DNA of 64,000 nt from Marsupella aquatica (taxonomy: Eukaryota; Marchantiophyta): assembly GCA_973895155.1 (NCBI GenBank), contig OZ316899.1, positions 15,190,001 to 15,254,000 of the forward strand. Direction: 5' to 3'. The position numbers and the translations under genes were made by a program. Of this stretch, positions 36,323 through 47,890 are shown piece by piece. Numbering within the stretch: position 1 is the stretch's first letter; each line of letters starts with the position of its first letter. The notes under the pieces are model-generated. The model saw nothing but the letters and a program-made list of their open reading frames with translations. It ran no database searches and was not told the DNA's origin.

Positions 36323-37863
36323 TTGAGGCGATTGGATGAGATGGGTGACTATGATGAAGTCGATCGGATATCGAGCATCGTCATGTCGATGATGAGAACC
36401 ATAAGGAAGGAAGAGCTTGAGTCGGAAAGGGCGAACAAAGAAGCGAATAGAACTACTCGATGTCTCCAAGAGGTTCTGAAGGAGAATGGGCAGTTCGATG
36501 GGAGAAATGTGACAAGCTACCTTAAGTCTTACCTGACAGAGGCAGCTGTCTACAAGTTGGACGAAGGGACAGCCGTGAAAGAGTTCATGGTGCTGGTTGA
36601 GAAGGAGTTGAGTTTGACGGTGCGAACCATCGTTGAGTCAGCTGAGGGCTGGGATGATTTCGACCAGAAGATGAAAGAGGAGTTCCAAGCTGAGGATGTT
36701 GATCGGGTCACGCAGGCTACCTTCTTGGATTGGGTGAATGACAAGAACAAGAAGCTGAAGGGGAGTTCAAGAGAAGGGTGTCTCAGTTACCAAAGCGGGA
36801 TGTGGGAATCATCGAGTTGCAGTGCTCGAAGCTCTTCTTGCGGGCAGCCGATGAGGACCTTCAAGAAGAGCTTGAGAACGCGATGGAGCTGCTGGAACCT
36901 TCGAGAGTTACCTTGTCTAACGACTGGAACCAAGTTGAGAAAGTGATGTCGAAAGTGAGCAATCGACATCGGCTGCGAGAGCTAGACAAGGAGGCTACCA
37001 CTCTCGACCTAAGGCCGTCGGAACCAATATTGAGGAAAGGGAAGTGGGAACCAGCGAAGGATGAGATCAAACCATCGGTGGATGATCTCGCAGAAATGAT
37101 GCAGAACCTAAAGATCTTGGCGGCACATGCGGTCAAGAATCCAAAACCGAGGGTTGCGAGTGCTCCCGAGAGGAAGCGAGAGATGCAGAGTTGGCCATGC
37201 ATGTGGTGCAACAGCAAAGAGCATGACAAACGGGAGTGCCTGGACCTGAGGGAAGCTGCGGATAAAGGGCTGATCAAGTTCGTCGGTGAAGTTGGTCAGA
37301 AAAAGATATCGTTTGCCGATACTGAAGAACCAATCCCATTCAACTCCAACAAGGGAGGCATGAAGGCTTTGGCTGAGAAGCGAGCTGGGAAGCGAGTCGA
37401 AGAGGCATCCTCTTCGCACCTGGAAGCGAATGTTTACAATGTGGAGTTGGATGGCCCCGTGACGGAAACGGACAAGTTTTACAAGCGCTTAGCGGATCTG
37501 GTGCGAGAGAGATCTGGATGGAGTGACCCGGTGCTGATCAATGCGATAACGGTTGAGGTTGGGGCTAGTTGGGATGCCTTGGTCGAGTCAAAAAGGAAGA
37601 AAACCGACGAGGATGACACTCCATCTCAATCAGGGGAACGAGAGAGGCGGGACACTCGAGACAAGGAAAGGAGGGTTAGGTTCAAAGAAGAGGAAATGAG
37701 CGAGAAAGAGCCGGAGAAAGGGAAACCGATCAGGAAGGACCCGGGCTGGGTGCTTGGCAAGGACGTGGACCAGACCATGTACCCGGAGGTTGTAGCTGAG
37801 AAGTTCTGGAGCCAACAGGCTCAAGGGTTTACCAACACCGAGTTCTTTGGCAGTATGAGGTGA
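36323..37863 (+). pseudogene. Element B gag
   Basis: The first frame (36323-36770) has a charged helical start and a capsid-like VTSYLKSYLTEAAVYKLDEG. A frame change near 36770 leads into LPKRDVGIIELQCSKLFLRA and the zinc knuckle CMWCNSKEHDKREC (about 37198-37239). The frame ends with TGA at 37861-37863 (after EFFGSMR), where reading continues in the same frame with EIQEAILERSKRKR, so this stop probably replaced an Arg codon (CGA). Gag forms the particle that packages the RNA. Confidence 0.85.
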
Positions 37864-38748
37864 GAGATCCAGGAAGCGATCTTGGAGAGATCCAAGAGGA
37901 AACGGATTTACAAGGAGGGCCCTCACACCTTGATGGGGGAGGCTGGCGAGACGGAAATTGGGATTTTCCGAACTTACACTGCTGGGGTGTCCATGGGTTC
38001 AGGTAGTAAGCTTGCTGTCCCCGAAGAGTCAAACTTGGGAAAACCGAAGAGGGTCAAGTCCCTTGAAGAGGAGCTCATGAACTTGGACGATGAGTTCTTT
38101 GATGCGGAGGAGGAGCTCATGGGAGCCGGAAGCGAAGCTGAGTTTGTGGCAAATAGGGACCCGACCGAATGGGGAGAACGGGAAAGCATTACCACGGAGT
38201 CAAGGACTATTCATGTCATGGGCTCAATGAAGGGAAACGGTTATGCTTACCGGGATGGATACTGGGCTCGAGCAAGTCCGGAGAGCGAGTGCCAATTGGA
38301 AGGAATGGAAGGCAAGGTGCGGGCGCTCATTGATACTGGCTCGGAGTTCAACTTGATGGATCCAAAGGTGTTTCAAAAAGGGAATTGGCCGGTGGACAAT
38401 GAGTTTCTTTGGAGTGTGAACTCGGTCAGTTCAATGAAGGACTATCTTTGGGGTGGATGTTCGAATGTGATGGTGAAGTTCGGGAATGTCAAGCAGGCTT
38501 GCAACATTTTTGTTCATGAGCACTTGTCGTTTCCGGTGATACTGGGCATGCCGTTCATCACTGAATGGAGGATGGAGACAAAGGTTCTAGATGATACTAC
38601 CTTCATGGTGAAGGTTCGGAGCAAAGATGGGAAAGAGGTGGTTCAATTTCTGGCTGTTTTACCTGGAAACGAGAGGAATAGGAAAGGGTTGAGGACTGAG
38701 AGTGTCGATTCCGGTCCAGGTCCGGAAAACGACTTGGCACTTCGTTGA
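37864..38748 (+). pseudogene. Element B protease segment
   Basis: A frame continuing gag. After an acidic linker it holds the retropepsin signature VRALIDTGSEFNLMDPKVFQ (about 38318-38375) and a second strand motif LSFPVILGMPFITEWRM (about 38527-38580), together a complete retropepsin fold. It ends at 38748 and overlaps the RT frame by four bases (ATGA type), so RT is reached by a frame change. Confidence 0.85.
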
Positions 38749-40151
38749 AAAGAGTGGATCAGCGGAGTGCTCATTCCTTAGCTCCTTGTGAAGGGGAAAA
38801 CACGATGGATAATGGAGAGGAAGAGCCACTCGAATGTGCGGAGTCTAACTTGGGAATGGACAAGCTGGAGAAAGAGTTGGAAAGGCAGTACTCGTCTATG
38901 GCCGTGCTTGTATACTCGAGTACCAAATACAAAACGGTCGACAAGAAGGTGAGGCCGGCGGCGATACCTTTGCCGGACGATGCGATGGAGGTTATGGATC
39001 GAGCAAGATTGGAACCAAGGCTGAGGCCAACTGATCGGATAGGGCATAAGTTTACTCAAGAGAGTTTGGCAAAGCTAAAGATTGGTTCGGATGGGTACTT
39101 ACGGAGGTGGAGCAATTGGCATTTTGAAAAAATGATAATGGAGCATGGTAAGGCATTCTCGTTTTCGATTGAGGAGATTGGTTGTGCGGATCCGAGTAAG
39201 GTGACACCGATGGTCATCTTTACCATCCCTCATGTTCTGTGGGATCTGAAACCGATTTCGGTTCCGCGGGCTTTAGCTCCAAAGCTTGCGAAACTGCTTA
39301 AGGAGAAGCTGAGTGCTAGGATTCTTGAGAGGTCTGATGCTCCCTACTCGAACAGATGGTTTACGGTGAGAAAGAAGAATGGAAGCTTGAGGTTCATTTA
39401 GGATATGCAACCTCCGAACAAGGTGACCATCAGGAATGTGGGAGTTGGGCCACTCGTGGATGAGTTTGCGGAGGAGTTCGCTGGAAGGGCGATCTACTCC
39501 ATGGGTGATTTGTTTTCGGGTTACGACCAGTTCCAGTTGGCGCAAGAGAGCCGAGACATTATGACTATGAGGACTCCGTTGGGCCTCTTGAGGATGTGCA
39601 CTCTTCCTCAAGGGGCGACGAACTCAGTTACGCACATGCAAAATGCAATGAGCAAAATCCTGGAGCCGTTCATTCTGGAAAAAGCGAGACCGTTTATTGA
39701 CAATGTCCCGATAAAAGGGTGCTTGGCTGAAGGGAGGGATGAGACCTTGAGAAGTGATGGGATCCGGCAGTTTGTGTGGGATCACATTGCGGATGTTAAG
39801 GCGGTTCTCGAGAAGCTGATTGATGTGGGAGTCACTCTTTCGGGGGAGAAGTCTGAATTCGGGATGAAAGAGGTGAAAGTCGTTGGGCAAATGTGCGGAT
39901 CTTATGGGAGGAAGCCAAACATGGATAAGGTGAGAGCTATTAGCGAGATGAAGGATTGCAAATTGGTGCCGGAAGTTCAAAGGTTTCTAGGTGCTTGTGT
40001 CTTTTACAAGATCTGGATCCCTCACTTCTCGCACCTGGCGGACCCGCTCTATGAGCTATTGAGGAAAAAGGTTAAGTGGAGATGGCTACCCAAGCATAGT
40101 GAAGCAATGGCTAAGCTTAAGAGCGCTCTCATGAGCCCACCAGTTCTCTGA
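38745..40151 (+). pseudogene. Element B reverse transcriptase with altered active site
   Basis: RT motifs: RILERSDAPYSNRWFTVRKK, SLRFI then TAG at 39399-39401 (relatives read Q), MGDLFSGYDQFQLA, TLPQGATNSVTHMQNAM and PFIDNVPIKG. The last is the catalytic box, normally FIDD or YVDD. Here the second Asp is Asn (AAT at about 39703), which should abolish polymerase activity. The thumb/connection part (VQRFLGACVFYKIWIPHFSH) follows. A TGA at 40149-40151 (after PPVL) separates it from RNase H in the same frame. Confidence 0.9.
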
Positions 40152-42143
40152 GCTGCGGACTATGAGAGCGGGCGACCACTGATCATGACTGTTGATGCGA
40201 GTCCGTTCGCAGCCGGGTGGGCTGTTGGGCAAGATGACGAGAATGGAGAAAGGTATGCGATCAGATTTGGGGCAAAAAATTTTACGGAAATGCAAAGGAG
40301 ATATGCCCAAGTTAAGAGAGAGCTTTGGGGTGCCAAGGTGGCACTCCATCAGGAGAGGAACTATTTGATTGGGGCGCCGGTGGTGGTTGAGACTGATTGC
40401 CAATCGCTGCTGGGGATGATCGCGAATTGTGACACGCCTTACATAGCGATGCTCAGGTGGATTGCTTTCATTCGGATGTTCAACCCTGAGCTAAGTCACA
40501 TTGCGGGAAAGGATAATCCGGTTGCCGACATGCTGTCGAGGGCGAGATTCAGAAATGAGGTAGCAACGAGAGTTGGCGAGGTGACCAGAACCGAAAGTGT
40601 TGGAAGTCTAGAGTTCAAGGAGAAACTCTACTCGGGAGAGTTGCTGGATATCGGGCGTTACATTAGCACTTTGGAGAAGCAACCAGAGTGGAGTTACCAG
40701 GAGTTCGTCAAGATCCGGAAGAGATCTTACAAGTTCCTATTGAGGGAGGGTTATTTGTGGCGAAGGCATAAGGACCCAAGTCAGTTGTTGCAGAGGGTTG
40801 TGGATACTAAGGGTGAGAAAGACCGAATTCTCAAAGAGAGCCATGATGCTGACATGGCTGGGCACAAAGGGGTGCATTCGACTTACGAGAGGGTTTGGAA
40901 GCTGTACTGGTGGCCAGGTTTGTACTTGGCCGTTCGAGACTATGTCGAGACTTGCGAGATTTACCAGTTTTACTCGAGGATCCGACATAGGGATGGATTG
41001 GTTCCGACTTACCCCGTGGCTCTACACTTTCAATGGGCTGTTGATGTGGTGTACATGCCGAGAGAGAGCAATGGGGCAAGATACTTGGTTTTGGCAAGAG
41101 AAGACTTGTCTTCTTATGTGGAAGGGAGAGCGCTGGTTTTGAACACTACTGCTGCCGTTTGCCAGTTCATACTTGAGGATATCATTGCAAGGCATGGGTG
41201 CTTTACGAGGATCAAGGCTGATAGGGGGGAGCTCAGCTCCAAGGAAGCGCAAGAGCTTTTTGACCAATACCGCATCAAACTGAAGCTGACTTCGAGTTAT
41301 AATCCGGAAGGCAATGGGAAGTCTGAAAGGGGGCACATCCAGATTGTGGGCGCTTTGGCTAAGGCTTGTGATGGGGACTTGGGCAGGTGGTCGAGTCTCC
41401 TTCCACTTGCTCTGCTAGCGGATCGGATGACATGTAGCTCAGTGACCAAATACGTTCCGGCTGAGCTACTTACTGGGCATTTGCTGATGATGCCACTCGA
41501 GGAAGATGTTTGCAGCTGGCGACTGATTGGATGGAAAGATGAAGTTTCGAGAGAGGAGTTGCTGGCTCAAAGGATCGAACACTTCAACTTGTTACCCGCA
41601 AAGATTGAGGTGGCTTGGAAGCAATTGAAGATGGCAAGGTTAAGGAACAAGGGCAGGTTCGACAGGACTCATCGGTTGAGGCCTGTCTTGGTGAAGGAAG
41701 GGGATTGGGTTCTGGTTTACGAAAGTAAGTTGGACAAGCAACACTTGAGCCGAAACAAGTTTGCTCGGAGGTGGCAAGGTCCGTATGTGGTGGTTGCTGT
41801 TCATGCAAATGCAACCTACACTATTCGGGAGTTGGATGGGACGGTTCACCAAGTACCTTATGCAGGGAAAAGGGTGAAGATCTTCAAGAGGAGGACCGAG
41901 AAGGGAATGGACTCAAGTTCCGACTTGAGTGAGTTTGAAGACGAGGCGCTGGTCCAGGCGCATCCGATGGACTTGAGTTTCGAAAGTGGCTTGACTGGTT
42001 CCGATTCGGATGAGTTGGATTTTGGGTTTCTGGAAAGTGGAGTGCCTAAGGCCGAGTTTGAAGGCTTTGGGTTTGAGTTTCTTGAGGAGGAAGTGGTCCA
42101 GGCGCATGGCTCGAATTCTGACTCAGACTTGGAGGAAATCTGA
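40152..42143 (+). pseudogene. Element B RNase H and integrase
   Basis: A long open frame. RNase H: TVDASPFAAGWAVGQ, KRELWGAKVALH, VVETDCQSLLGMI, AGKDNPVADMLSR. Integrase: HDADMAGHKGVHSTYERVWK, then CEIYQFYSR where the family usually has CxxC, so the last zinc Cys is Tyr. The catalytic D, D, E appear as WAVDVVYMPRESNG, IKADRGELSS and NPEGNGKSERGH. The SH3-like end (GPYVVVAVHANATYTIREL) precedes an acidic repetitive tail with SDLSEFEDEALVQAHPMDL and SDSDELDFGFLESG. No chromodomain is present. Confidence 0.9.
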
Positions 42144-42175
42144 AGGATTGGAGCAGACCGGAGGCTGCTCAGGTT

Positions 42176-42188
42176 TACTAGGGGAGGA
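42176..42188 (+). other. Polypurine tract of element B
   Basis: A purine run (AGGGGAGGA) directly before the 3' LTR, the expected plus-strand primer. Confidence 0.75.
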
Positions 42189-42949
42189 TGTCGTGCCAAA
42201 TGATTTCGGCTCAGGAATGGCTTTTATAGGGGATGATGGACGAGGCCTCCCGGTTGGGTTGCATGCATGATGACTCGGAGGGGCTGCTTGGTTGGATGGA
42301 TTGAGGGTTGGTGATTGGGTGACTCGTCGTCACCAGGTTTGGTGTTTGGGTGAGTCACCAGGCTTGGAGTTTGGATGAGCCTCGCTGATGGCAGCTGGCT
42401 CAGGCTGGATGGTTGGGTGTCTGATGCTACTTAAGACTTGAGCCTCGACTCATTGAGGTTGACGGTTGTCTATTGAGGTCGGTTGAGTTACGCTCCGTTC
42501 TACGGGACTCGGCTGTCGTGCGTCGGTTTTGGAGTTCGGAGTGAGTGTTGGATCCAGGTGTGGAGTTTTCGATCCAGGCGGGGAGTTTCTCGAGTCTGGA
42601 GTCTCGTTGGTCCAGGCCCGAGTTCCGTGCGAGCTGTTTTAGACTAGTGGAGTAGCTAGTCGAGTTTTGGTTTTGTGAGCTAAGGAAGATAGTTTCTCCG
42701 TCAGATTTTGAGTAGTTAGTCACTTGAGGAGTTCTACTCGACAAGTTAGAGGTAGCGGCCCGCCGTAGGGCCAGCTACCAGACTCTTGCGGGCAAGCTTA
42801 CTCGAGGGCACCTATTGTAACCTTTGTGAGAAAAGTAAAAAATTAAAAGGAGTGAGAGTTCGCTCCGAAAAGTGCTTGTCACCTGTCCTTATCGCAGCCA
42901 GAAGTGTGTAGTTTGCCCGAGGAGCCCCTAACTTAAAGTCCACGCGACA
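42189..42949 (+). repeat. 3' LTR of element B
   Basis: 761 bases, the same length as the 5' LTR, from TGTCGTGCCAAATGATTTCG to CCACGCGACA. Followed by the second CCGG (42950-42953). Confidence 0.92.
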
Positions 42950-42953
42950 CCGG

Positions 42954-44353
42954 GGAGGACTTAGCATGGGGAGACTTGTGGGCAATGAGACGTGGCACTA
43001 GCGAGGCAAGGAGCCAAGTTGGGGGAACACACTAAGGACTTGGACTAGCCTATGGCTGGTCGGGTAAGGGGAAATGGGCCAGGCTCAAGGATGGCCATTC
43101 GGACCTTCGGATGGACTTTGAGTTCTGAGGGCTTGGGAGTGAGCTCCTCTTGTGCCCAAGGCCAATGGAGTTGACGCCTTTGGCAACGGATGCTTGGGGC
43201 GCAAGTTGTGGCCCGATCTGGGTTGGGCCGGTCGGGGGCCCTGAGCGACGATCTGACTTGAGGGCCTAGGCATGAGCACTGGGTCGGCTCGGTCACAATG
43301 GGCTAAGGCACTCCGCTTGCGGATGCCTATCAAGAGAGTTATGGGCGTTGCAAGTTAGTGATGCGTCCATTATGCGCGATGGGATCCAGGTTGGGGGCCA
43401 AATGTTTAGGGACCAAAAGCTGGTCCGGGGGTGGCAGGTCTCCAAAAGCATATATGAGGGGAGTGGTGTCTCCCTGGGGGCTAAGGGCGAGCCGAAGTCG
43501 TGAGCCGCGGCGGTCACGACACTAAAGGAAACCGCCAAACGGAAATGGCGATATCTTCCCAACGGGAAGTCCGTTGGAGGATTTCTTAGGTGCGTTGGAA
43601 AGCTCTTGAAGAGGGCTACGCCCTCCTGAGCTCAGCTGGGTCTGGGGGTGCCGCGGGTTCTTGTGGTTTGCGGGTGTTAGCCTGCCCGCTTGTCAAATCT
43701 TGTCGAACAGCAGCCAAGCCGCGTTCAGTCTCCCAAGGGAGCTTGCGTTGGGGAGGCAAGGCCAAGTAAGTGCGGAGGCTGAGTTCCAAGGGTGCTCGGC
43801 CCCTAGACCACCAGTGGGGCAAACCGGGAGCGGTTGCTAGAGTCGGGGCCGTTCTGGTCCCGGCGTGTTGGGACAAGCTTGGGACAAGCTTTAGGACAAG
43901 CTACACTATTTGGGCCATGAGCATGTCCTGAGGTCAGGGCGCTCAGTTGGTGATGGATAGGTACGAGGGGGAACCCGGGCCGCGCCCAAGGAAGGAGCTG
44001 TTCTAGATGAACAGTGGGTGTGGGTTCTGGCTCCGGCTTATGGCATCGGGAGGACCTATCGTTGACCTATTTACCAACGTCTGTTGAGCTTGAGTGAGGC
44101 TGCTAGACTTGGCGAGTTCTAGATTCTGAAGGGTTACTTACCGAGGTGTTTGGTTGCTTGTGCAGATAGGGAGGATCGTGGAATAGCGGTCGTGTTAGAG
44201 AGCAAGTGCAGCTTTGTATGGGAGGGGCCGCTGGCGGTGCAAGGGGCACTAGGTTGCTTGCTCGAGGTATTCTGTGGAGGCGTTTGGGCACCAAGGGCAC
44301 TTAGGCGTGAGTGCTGGGATTGGTGAGGGCGTTGGGTGGCAAGCTCCACCACT
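42954..44353 (+). repeat. 3' LTR of element A, right piece
   Basis: 1400 bases matching 10047-11446. With the 94-base left piece it restores a 1494-bp LTR. It ends CCACCACT and is followed by GTCTC (44354-44358), the right target duplication of element A. Confidence 0.88.
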
Positions 44354-44358
44354 GTCTC

Positions 44359-44905
44359 CATCCACAAGTGCCTGAAGAAGAGATGGACAAAATGAGAGAA
44401 TCAGAACTTGATATGTTTGAAGAACTTTCTTCAAACAACCTTCTCAATGAAGCTGGCACATTGAGACCAGAGACCATCCAAGTACCTGACATTCCCGTCA
44501 ATGAAGCAAGTGCATCCACAACTGCTAACAACCATGCAGGTGCTTCAATTTGTCCTGATACACTCTTTTCCATTTTTAATGACAAACTGGTGTTTGTTTG
44601 GTCACAATCAAGAAGTCCTGTTATCCTTCCACTCTCAAAAAAGAAAGGGAAGAGAGTAGGATCAACTAGATATAAGTCACTTGAATATGGTTGTCGATGT
44701 TCCGTACATGTGGAAAAGTGGACCAAATGTAGGAACAAAAGTACCGTTGGATGCTGCTCAATCAATTTTGAACAATGACTCGTACAAAAAGCATTTAAAA
44801 GATCCAGCTTATAGAAGCGGGGAATTGGGTTTGATAACTCCAATTTGGTCTACACCTTATTGGGTAGAGGAGCGTACCTCCAATGTCAATTATGAGATCC
44901 AATAG
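44359..44905 (+). pseudogene. DNA-methylase-like gene, 3' part, downstream of element A
   Basis: Starting immediately after the right GTCTC, the frame HPQVPEEEMDKMRESELDMF continues exactly in phase with 9950-9952 (CTC). It then runs through an acidic linker and NDKLVFVWSQSRSPVILPLS, followed by KKKGKRVGS, to a stop at 44776-44778. A one-base shift near 44690 gives a second open piece (DVPYMWKSGPNVGTKVPLDA, ITPIWSTPYWVEERTSN) to 44905, followed by TAG and a few more codons. It shares the codon phase and AT-rich style of the left half and differs from the GC-rich LTR between. No domain was recognised in this half. Confidence 0.55.
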
Positions 44906-46513
44906 GAGTTTGGTGACGATATTTTGATTGATGAATATGGATCTCATTGTTAGCCAATGGCTAAGATTGAGCCATGTGACCTTATCAATTTTATATAATG
45001 TAGTTTGAGTGTATAATTATATTTCAAGCCTAACAATTAGAGCATCAGTATTATCCATCTCCTCTTTATGGTTTCTCAATGAATACAGTATGCAGATTTT
45101 CTTTGTGCTTGGCCACTTGTGTTTTTGGATTGAGACGATCTCTAATTAAACTTCAAATGTGGTTTTTTCTCTAAGATTGGTATTTTTTGCACTTGCAGAA
45201 CCAAGACCCTTTTCCATCAAGCGCAAATTGCTGATTTTGGATCTTAACAAAATACTTTGGGATTCAATTAAATTCCAAAGCAAGGGCAAATCCAAAAACG
45301 TTGTGACCCCAAGTGGAGTGCATTGGGATAGAAAAAATGGAATTAGTCGCATGTATACAGAAGGCCAGGGCTTCATGAGTTTCTAAAGTTGGTTTTTGAC
45401 CAATTTAATGTTGCAATTTGGACATGTGTTGGGATACAACGAACAGTGAAAATGTTGACCATGATGTTTGTGGATTGACTCAATATAGGTATATCTAAGA
45501 AACTTGTCATTTTTTTACTTTTTGAACAAGGAATAGTAAGAAAGACGTTTGAGTGTTAGCAGAGTATTCAGGGTTTGCAACCCTAAGTAACTAGGGAAAG
45601 CTAGTAGGAAATAATGTTAGGGAGAATACATGATCATGTTTCAAGAAAGTGTCAAGGGATAACTAAGGTCTTTATGGTAGGGTAGCAAATGTTCCGTCTT
45701 TAGTTAGAATAGGCGACTAAATTGGGCCGGAAAATGACCCGACACTTGAAGTCTTAGATTTGGTTAAAGATTTTTCCCATAGGTGCTAGGAGGGTCCTTA
45801 GAGCACCCTTGTGAAGTATGACATCAAGTGAGGTCTCAACCTAGGGTTTCATTGTATTTTGGTGGGACTTAAATTAACAAAATAGCGGGTCCCAGGAAAA
45901 ATAGTTAATGGGGAAATGTAGGGGTTTCAAGTTGGAAAATGGGTTAAATATGGTCCACTCTATCCCTAGAAACTTGTGGGAGAACTTGGTTAACTTTAAT
46001 TACTTTTGGGGAACATCTCAAAGTTGAGAAGAATTTTGGAAAACATAAGAATTAACCCTCTTTACTAAATTTTAAAAAATCATTTATAAGGTTTTGTTTA
46101 GATATTAGTAAACCAGGACATAGTCCTATGTCTATAGAATCTGTGGATTTACTCATAAGTACTTTTGGACTCATGGGTGATTTTTGGGGCAATCCAAAAC
46201 GGTCTGGAAATACTGTTTTTTCCAACAACAAAAATCCGAATTTTTTTCCAAGTGTTAACCGCGTCGGCGGCGACCACGACTTAAGCATGAGGCTGGGGGA
46301 GACTCAAGCACGAGGTCAGGAACACCATAAGGGTCAATACATGAGATGTTTGCTTTGAATTGGGATCAAGAGGCAACTACTAAATTGAATTGAGTTGCTA
46401 TAGCTTTAGGCATGGGATGCTGATCAGGCTTGGTTGGCTACCTCGATGTTGTTGATTGGAATTGAGCTGCTTGCTATGGAGAAATAGGCTGCTGTTGGTC
46501 AAGAGATGGTTGA

Positions 46514-46660
46514 TTGGTTGTGAGCTATGGTGGGCTACGAAATTGAATGGATGGCTGCTGGAGAATAGAGCTAGGCTACTAGCAAATTGATTGAATGTTG
46601 TAGCAAATCAGGAGGACCAGCTGGTTGTGAGCTATGGTGGGCTACGAAATTGATGGGCTA
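46514..46660. repeat. Direct repeat pair
   Basis: GGTTGTGAGCTATGGTGGGC followed by TACGAAATTGA occurs at about 46516 and 46623, about 107 bases apart, within a wider stretch rich in GCTGCT and GAGCT words. Confidence 0.65.
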
Positions 46661-47617
46661 TGGCTGCTGCAAAATTCTAGCTGCAAAATTGACCAAAAGA
46701 GCTCAGAATTGAGCTGTTGGCTGCAAGCTATGGAGGACGTACTATGGCAAGTTGCTGACCAACAACACGAGATCCATGGTGCTCCTTCATTCATGCTGCT
46801 ACTTCATCCATGATCCTACTGTGAGAATAATCGGGCCACCTCCTTAGTAAACTCTGCCCTGAGTGATAAAAAACATGGTCCTTATGAGAGTCGTGGCCCC
46901 TGGTGACACCTGGAATCTCCATAAGGGGCGTATAAAAAGTAAGTGTAATCAGGTCACCGCTTACACCCACTTTACACCAAAAACAGGCATTGGGAGAATG
47001 GGCATAACTTTGGCTAGGGATATCCGTTGGGGCCCAAATGTTTTTGTGCTAAGTTAGGGGAAGGTAAGGCACCCCTTGGTGAAGGTGGAAACCCAGAAAA
47101 AGAATCACTCAAATATATTTTTAGCCAAGGCTAGGAGGGGGTCCCGATAGCTTGCAAACCAGAGCCGACCTAAGCAAACAAACACCAGATTTCAAGACTG
47201 ACCTTTCTCGCACCCATACCACTTTAGTTAGGCTCTAGGGAAGGGTGTTTACCTTTGGTCAAGGGTGTAAGGCCATAAAGTTAAGAGAAGTAAGTATAGG
47301 GGGTAGTTTACTTAGGGTAGTAAAAGGGTTACAAGTAAAATAAGGCCAACTTTGACTAGGCATAACTTGAGACTCACTCACTCTTTTTTGCAAGCTTTCA
47401 AGTGGGTTGGAAAGCTGGTGAGGAGAACCATAAGTGGGAGTAGGTTTGGAGGTCAAAGCATGCAACTCATGTGTGGCATATTCTAGGGCTTGGAAGGAGG
47501 CAAAATAACAAGTAGTAGGGTGGGCTATGAACTAATATAGAGTTGAACTTTGTGTGTTAGGAGGATTTGGGGGAGGTATGGTTGGACCCCAGGTCAAGCT
47601 TGGTGTGGTGTGGAAGG

Positions 47618-47640
47618 AGAATAGTATAAAAAGAGGAAAT
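47618..47640 (+). promoter_or_regulatory. Possible TATA box
   Basis: AATAGTATAAAAAGAGGAAA is a good TATA-box match, followed about 30 bases later by a pyrimidine-rich stretch. It may drive an element whose body is not recognisable here. Confidence 0.35.
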
Positions 47641-47890
47641 TTTCCTTTGTTAGGGACCGGGAGTCTCTTCTCTTAAGTGGAATCTCTACCTTGCCAAGGT
47701 AGGGCTAAGCTTGAGAAGGGAGAGGTGATCCATGCTTAGTGTGGAGAATGTATAGTGAACTTTTGTTGTAAATATGATGCAATAAAAGGAGACTTGTCAA
47801 TCTTCATTGTGACCATTAAGTGTGAGTGCATTTGAAGTGTATGAGAGCAAGATAAGAGTCCTTGCTAGGGTGTAATCTTGGTCTAAGCTT

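Larger units (their letters stand above)
35539..42949 (+). mobile_element. Element B: second Ty3/gypsy retrotransposon, nested in the 3' LTR of element A
   Basis: 7411 bases with 761-bp LTRs (TG...CA), a primer site, gag with a CCHC box, protease, RT, RNase H, integrase, a polypurine tract and a 4-bp duplication. The proteins differ strongly from element A (no chromodomain, DTGSEFNLMD-type protease, FIDN-type RT), so it is a separate lineage resembling fungal-like gypsy elements. LTRs differ at about 30-35 of 761 positions by eye. Confidence 0.92.
9953..44353 (+). mobile_element. Element A: chromovirus (Ty3/gypsy with chromodomain), nested host of two other insertions
   Basis: 5' LTR, Met-tRNA primer site, gag, protease, RT, RNase H, integrase, chromodomain, polypurine tract and 3' LTR occur in order on the plus strand. 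The span is 34.4 kb because two foreign insertions lie inside: about 11886-30157 in the gag leader and 35539-42949 in the 3' LTR. Both LTRs are 1494 bp once element B and one CCGG copy are removed. Several stops and frameshifts in gag and pol make it non-autonomous now. Chromodomains in this group are thought to steer integration to chromatin. Confidence 0.88.

Noticed and set aside
36861-37277. Long minus-strand frame within element B gag
   Set aside because: Shadow of the gag coding strand with Ser/Leu-rich low-information sequence.
44570-44640. NDKLVFVWSQSRS as part of the FCP1-like phosphatase
   Set aside because: It resembles the phosphatase motif loosely but lies upstream of motif I in the wrong order and in the frame of the methylase-like gene.
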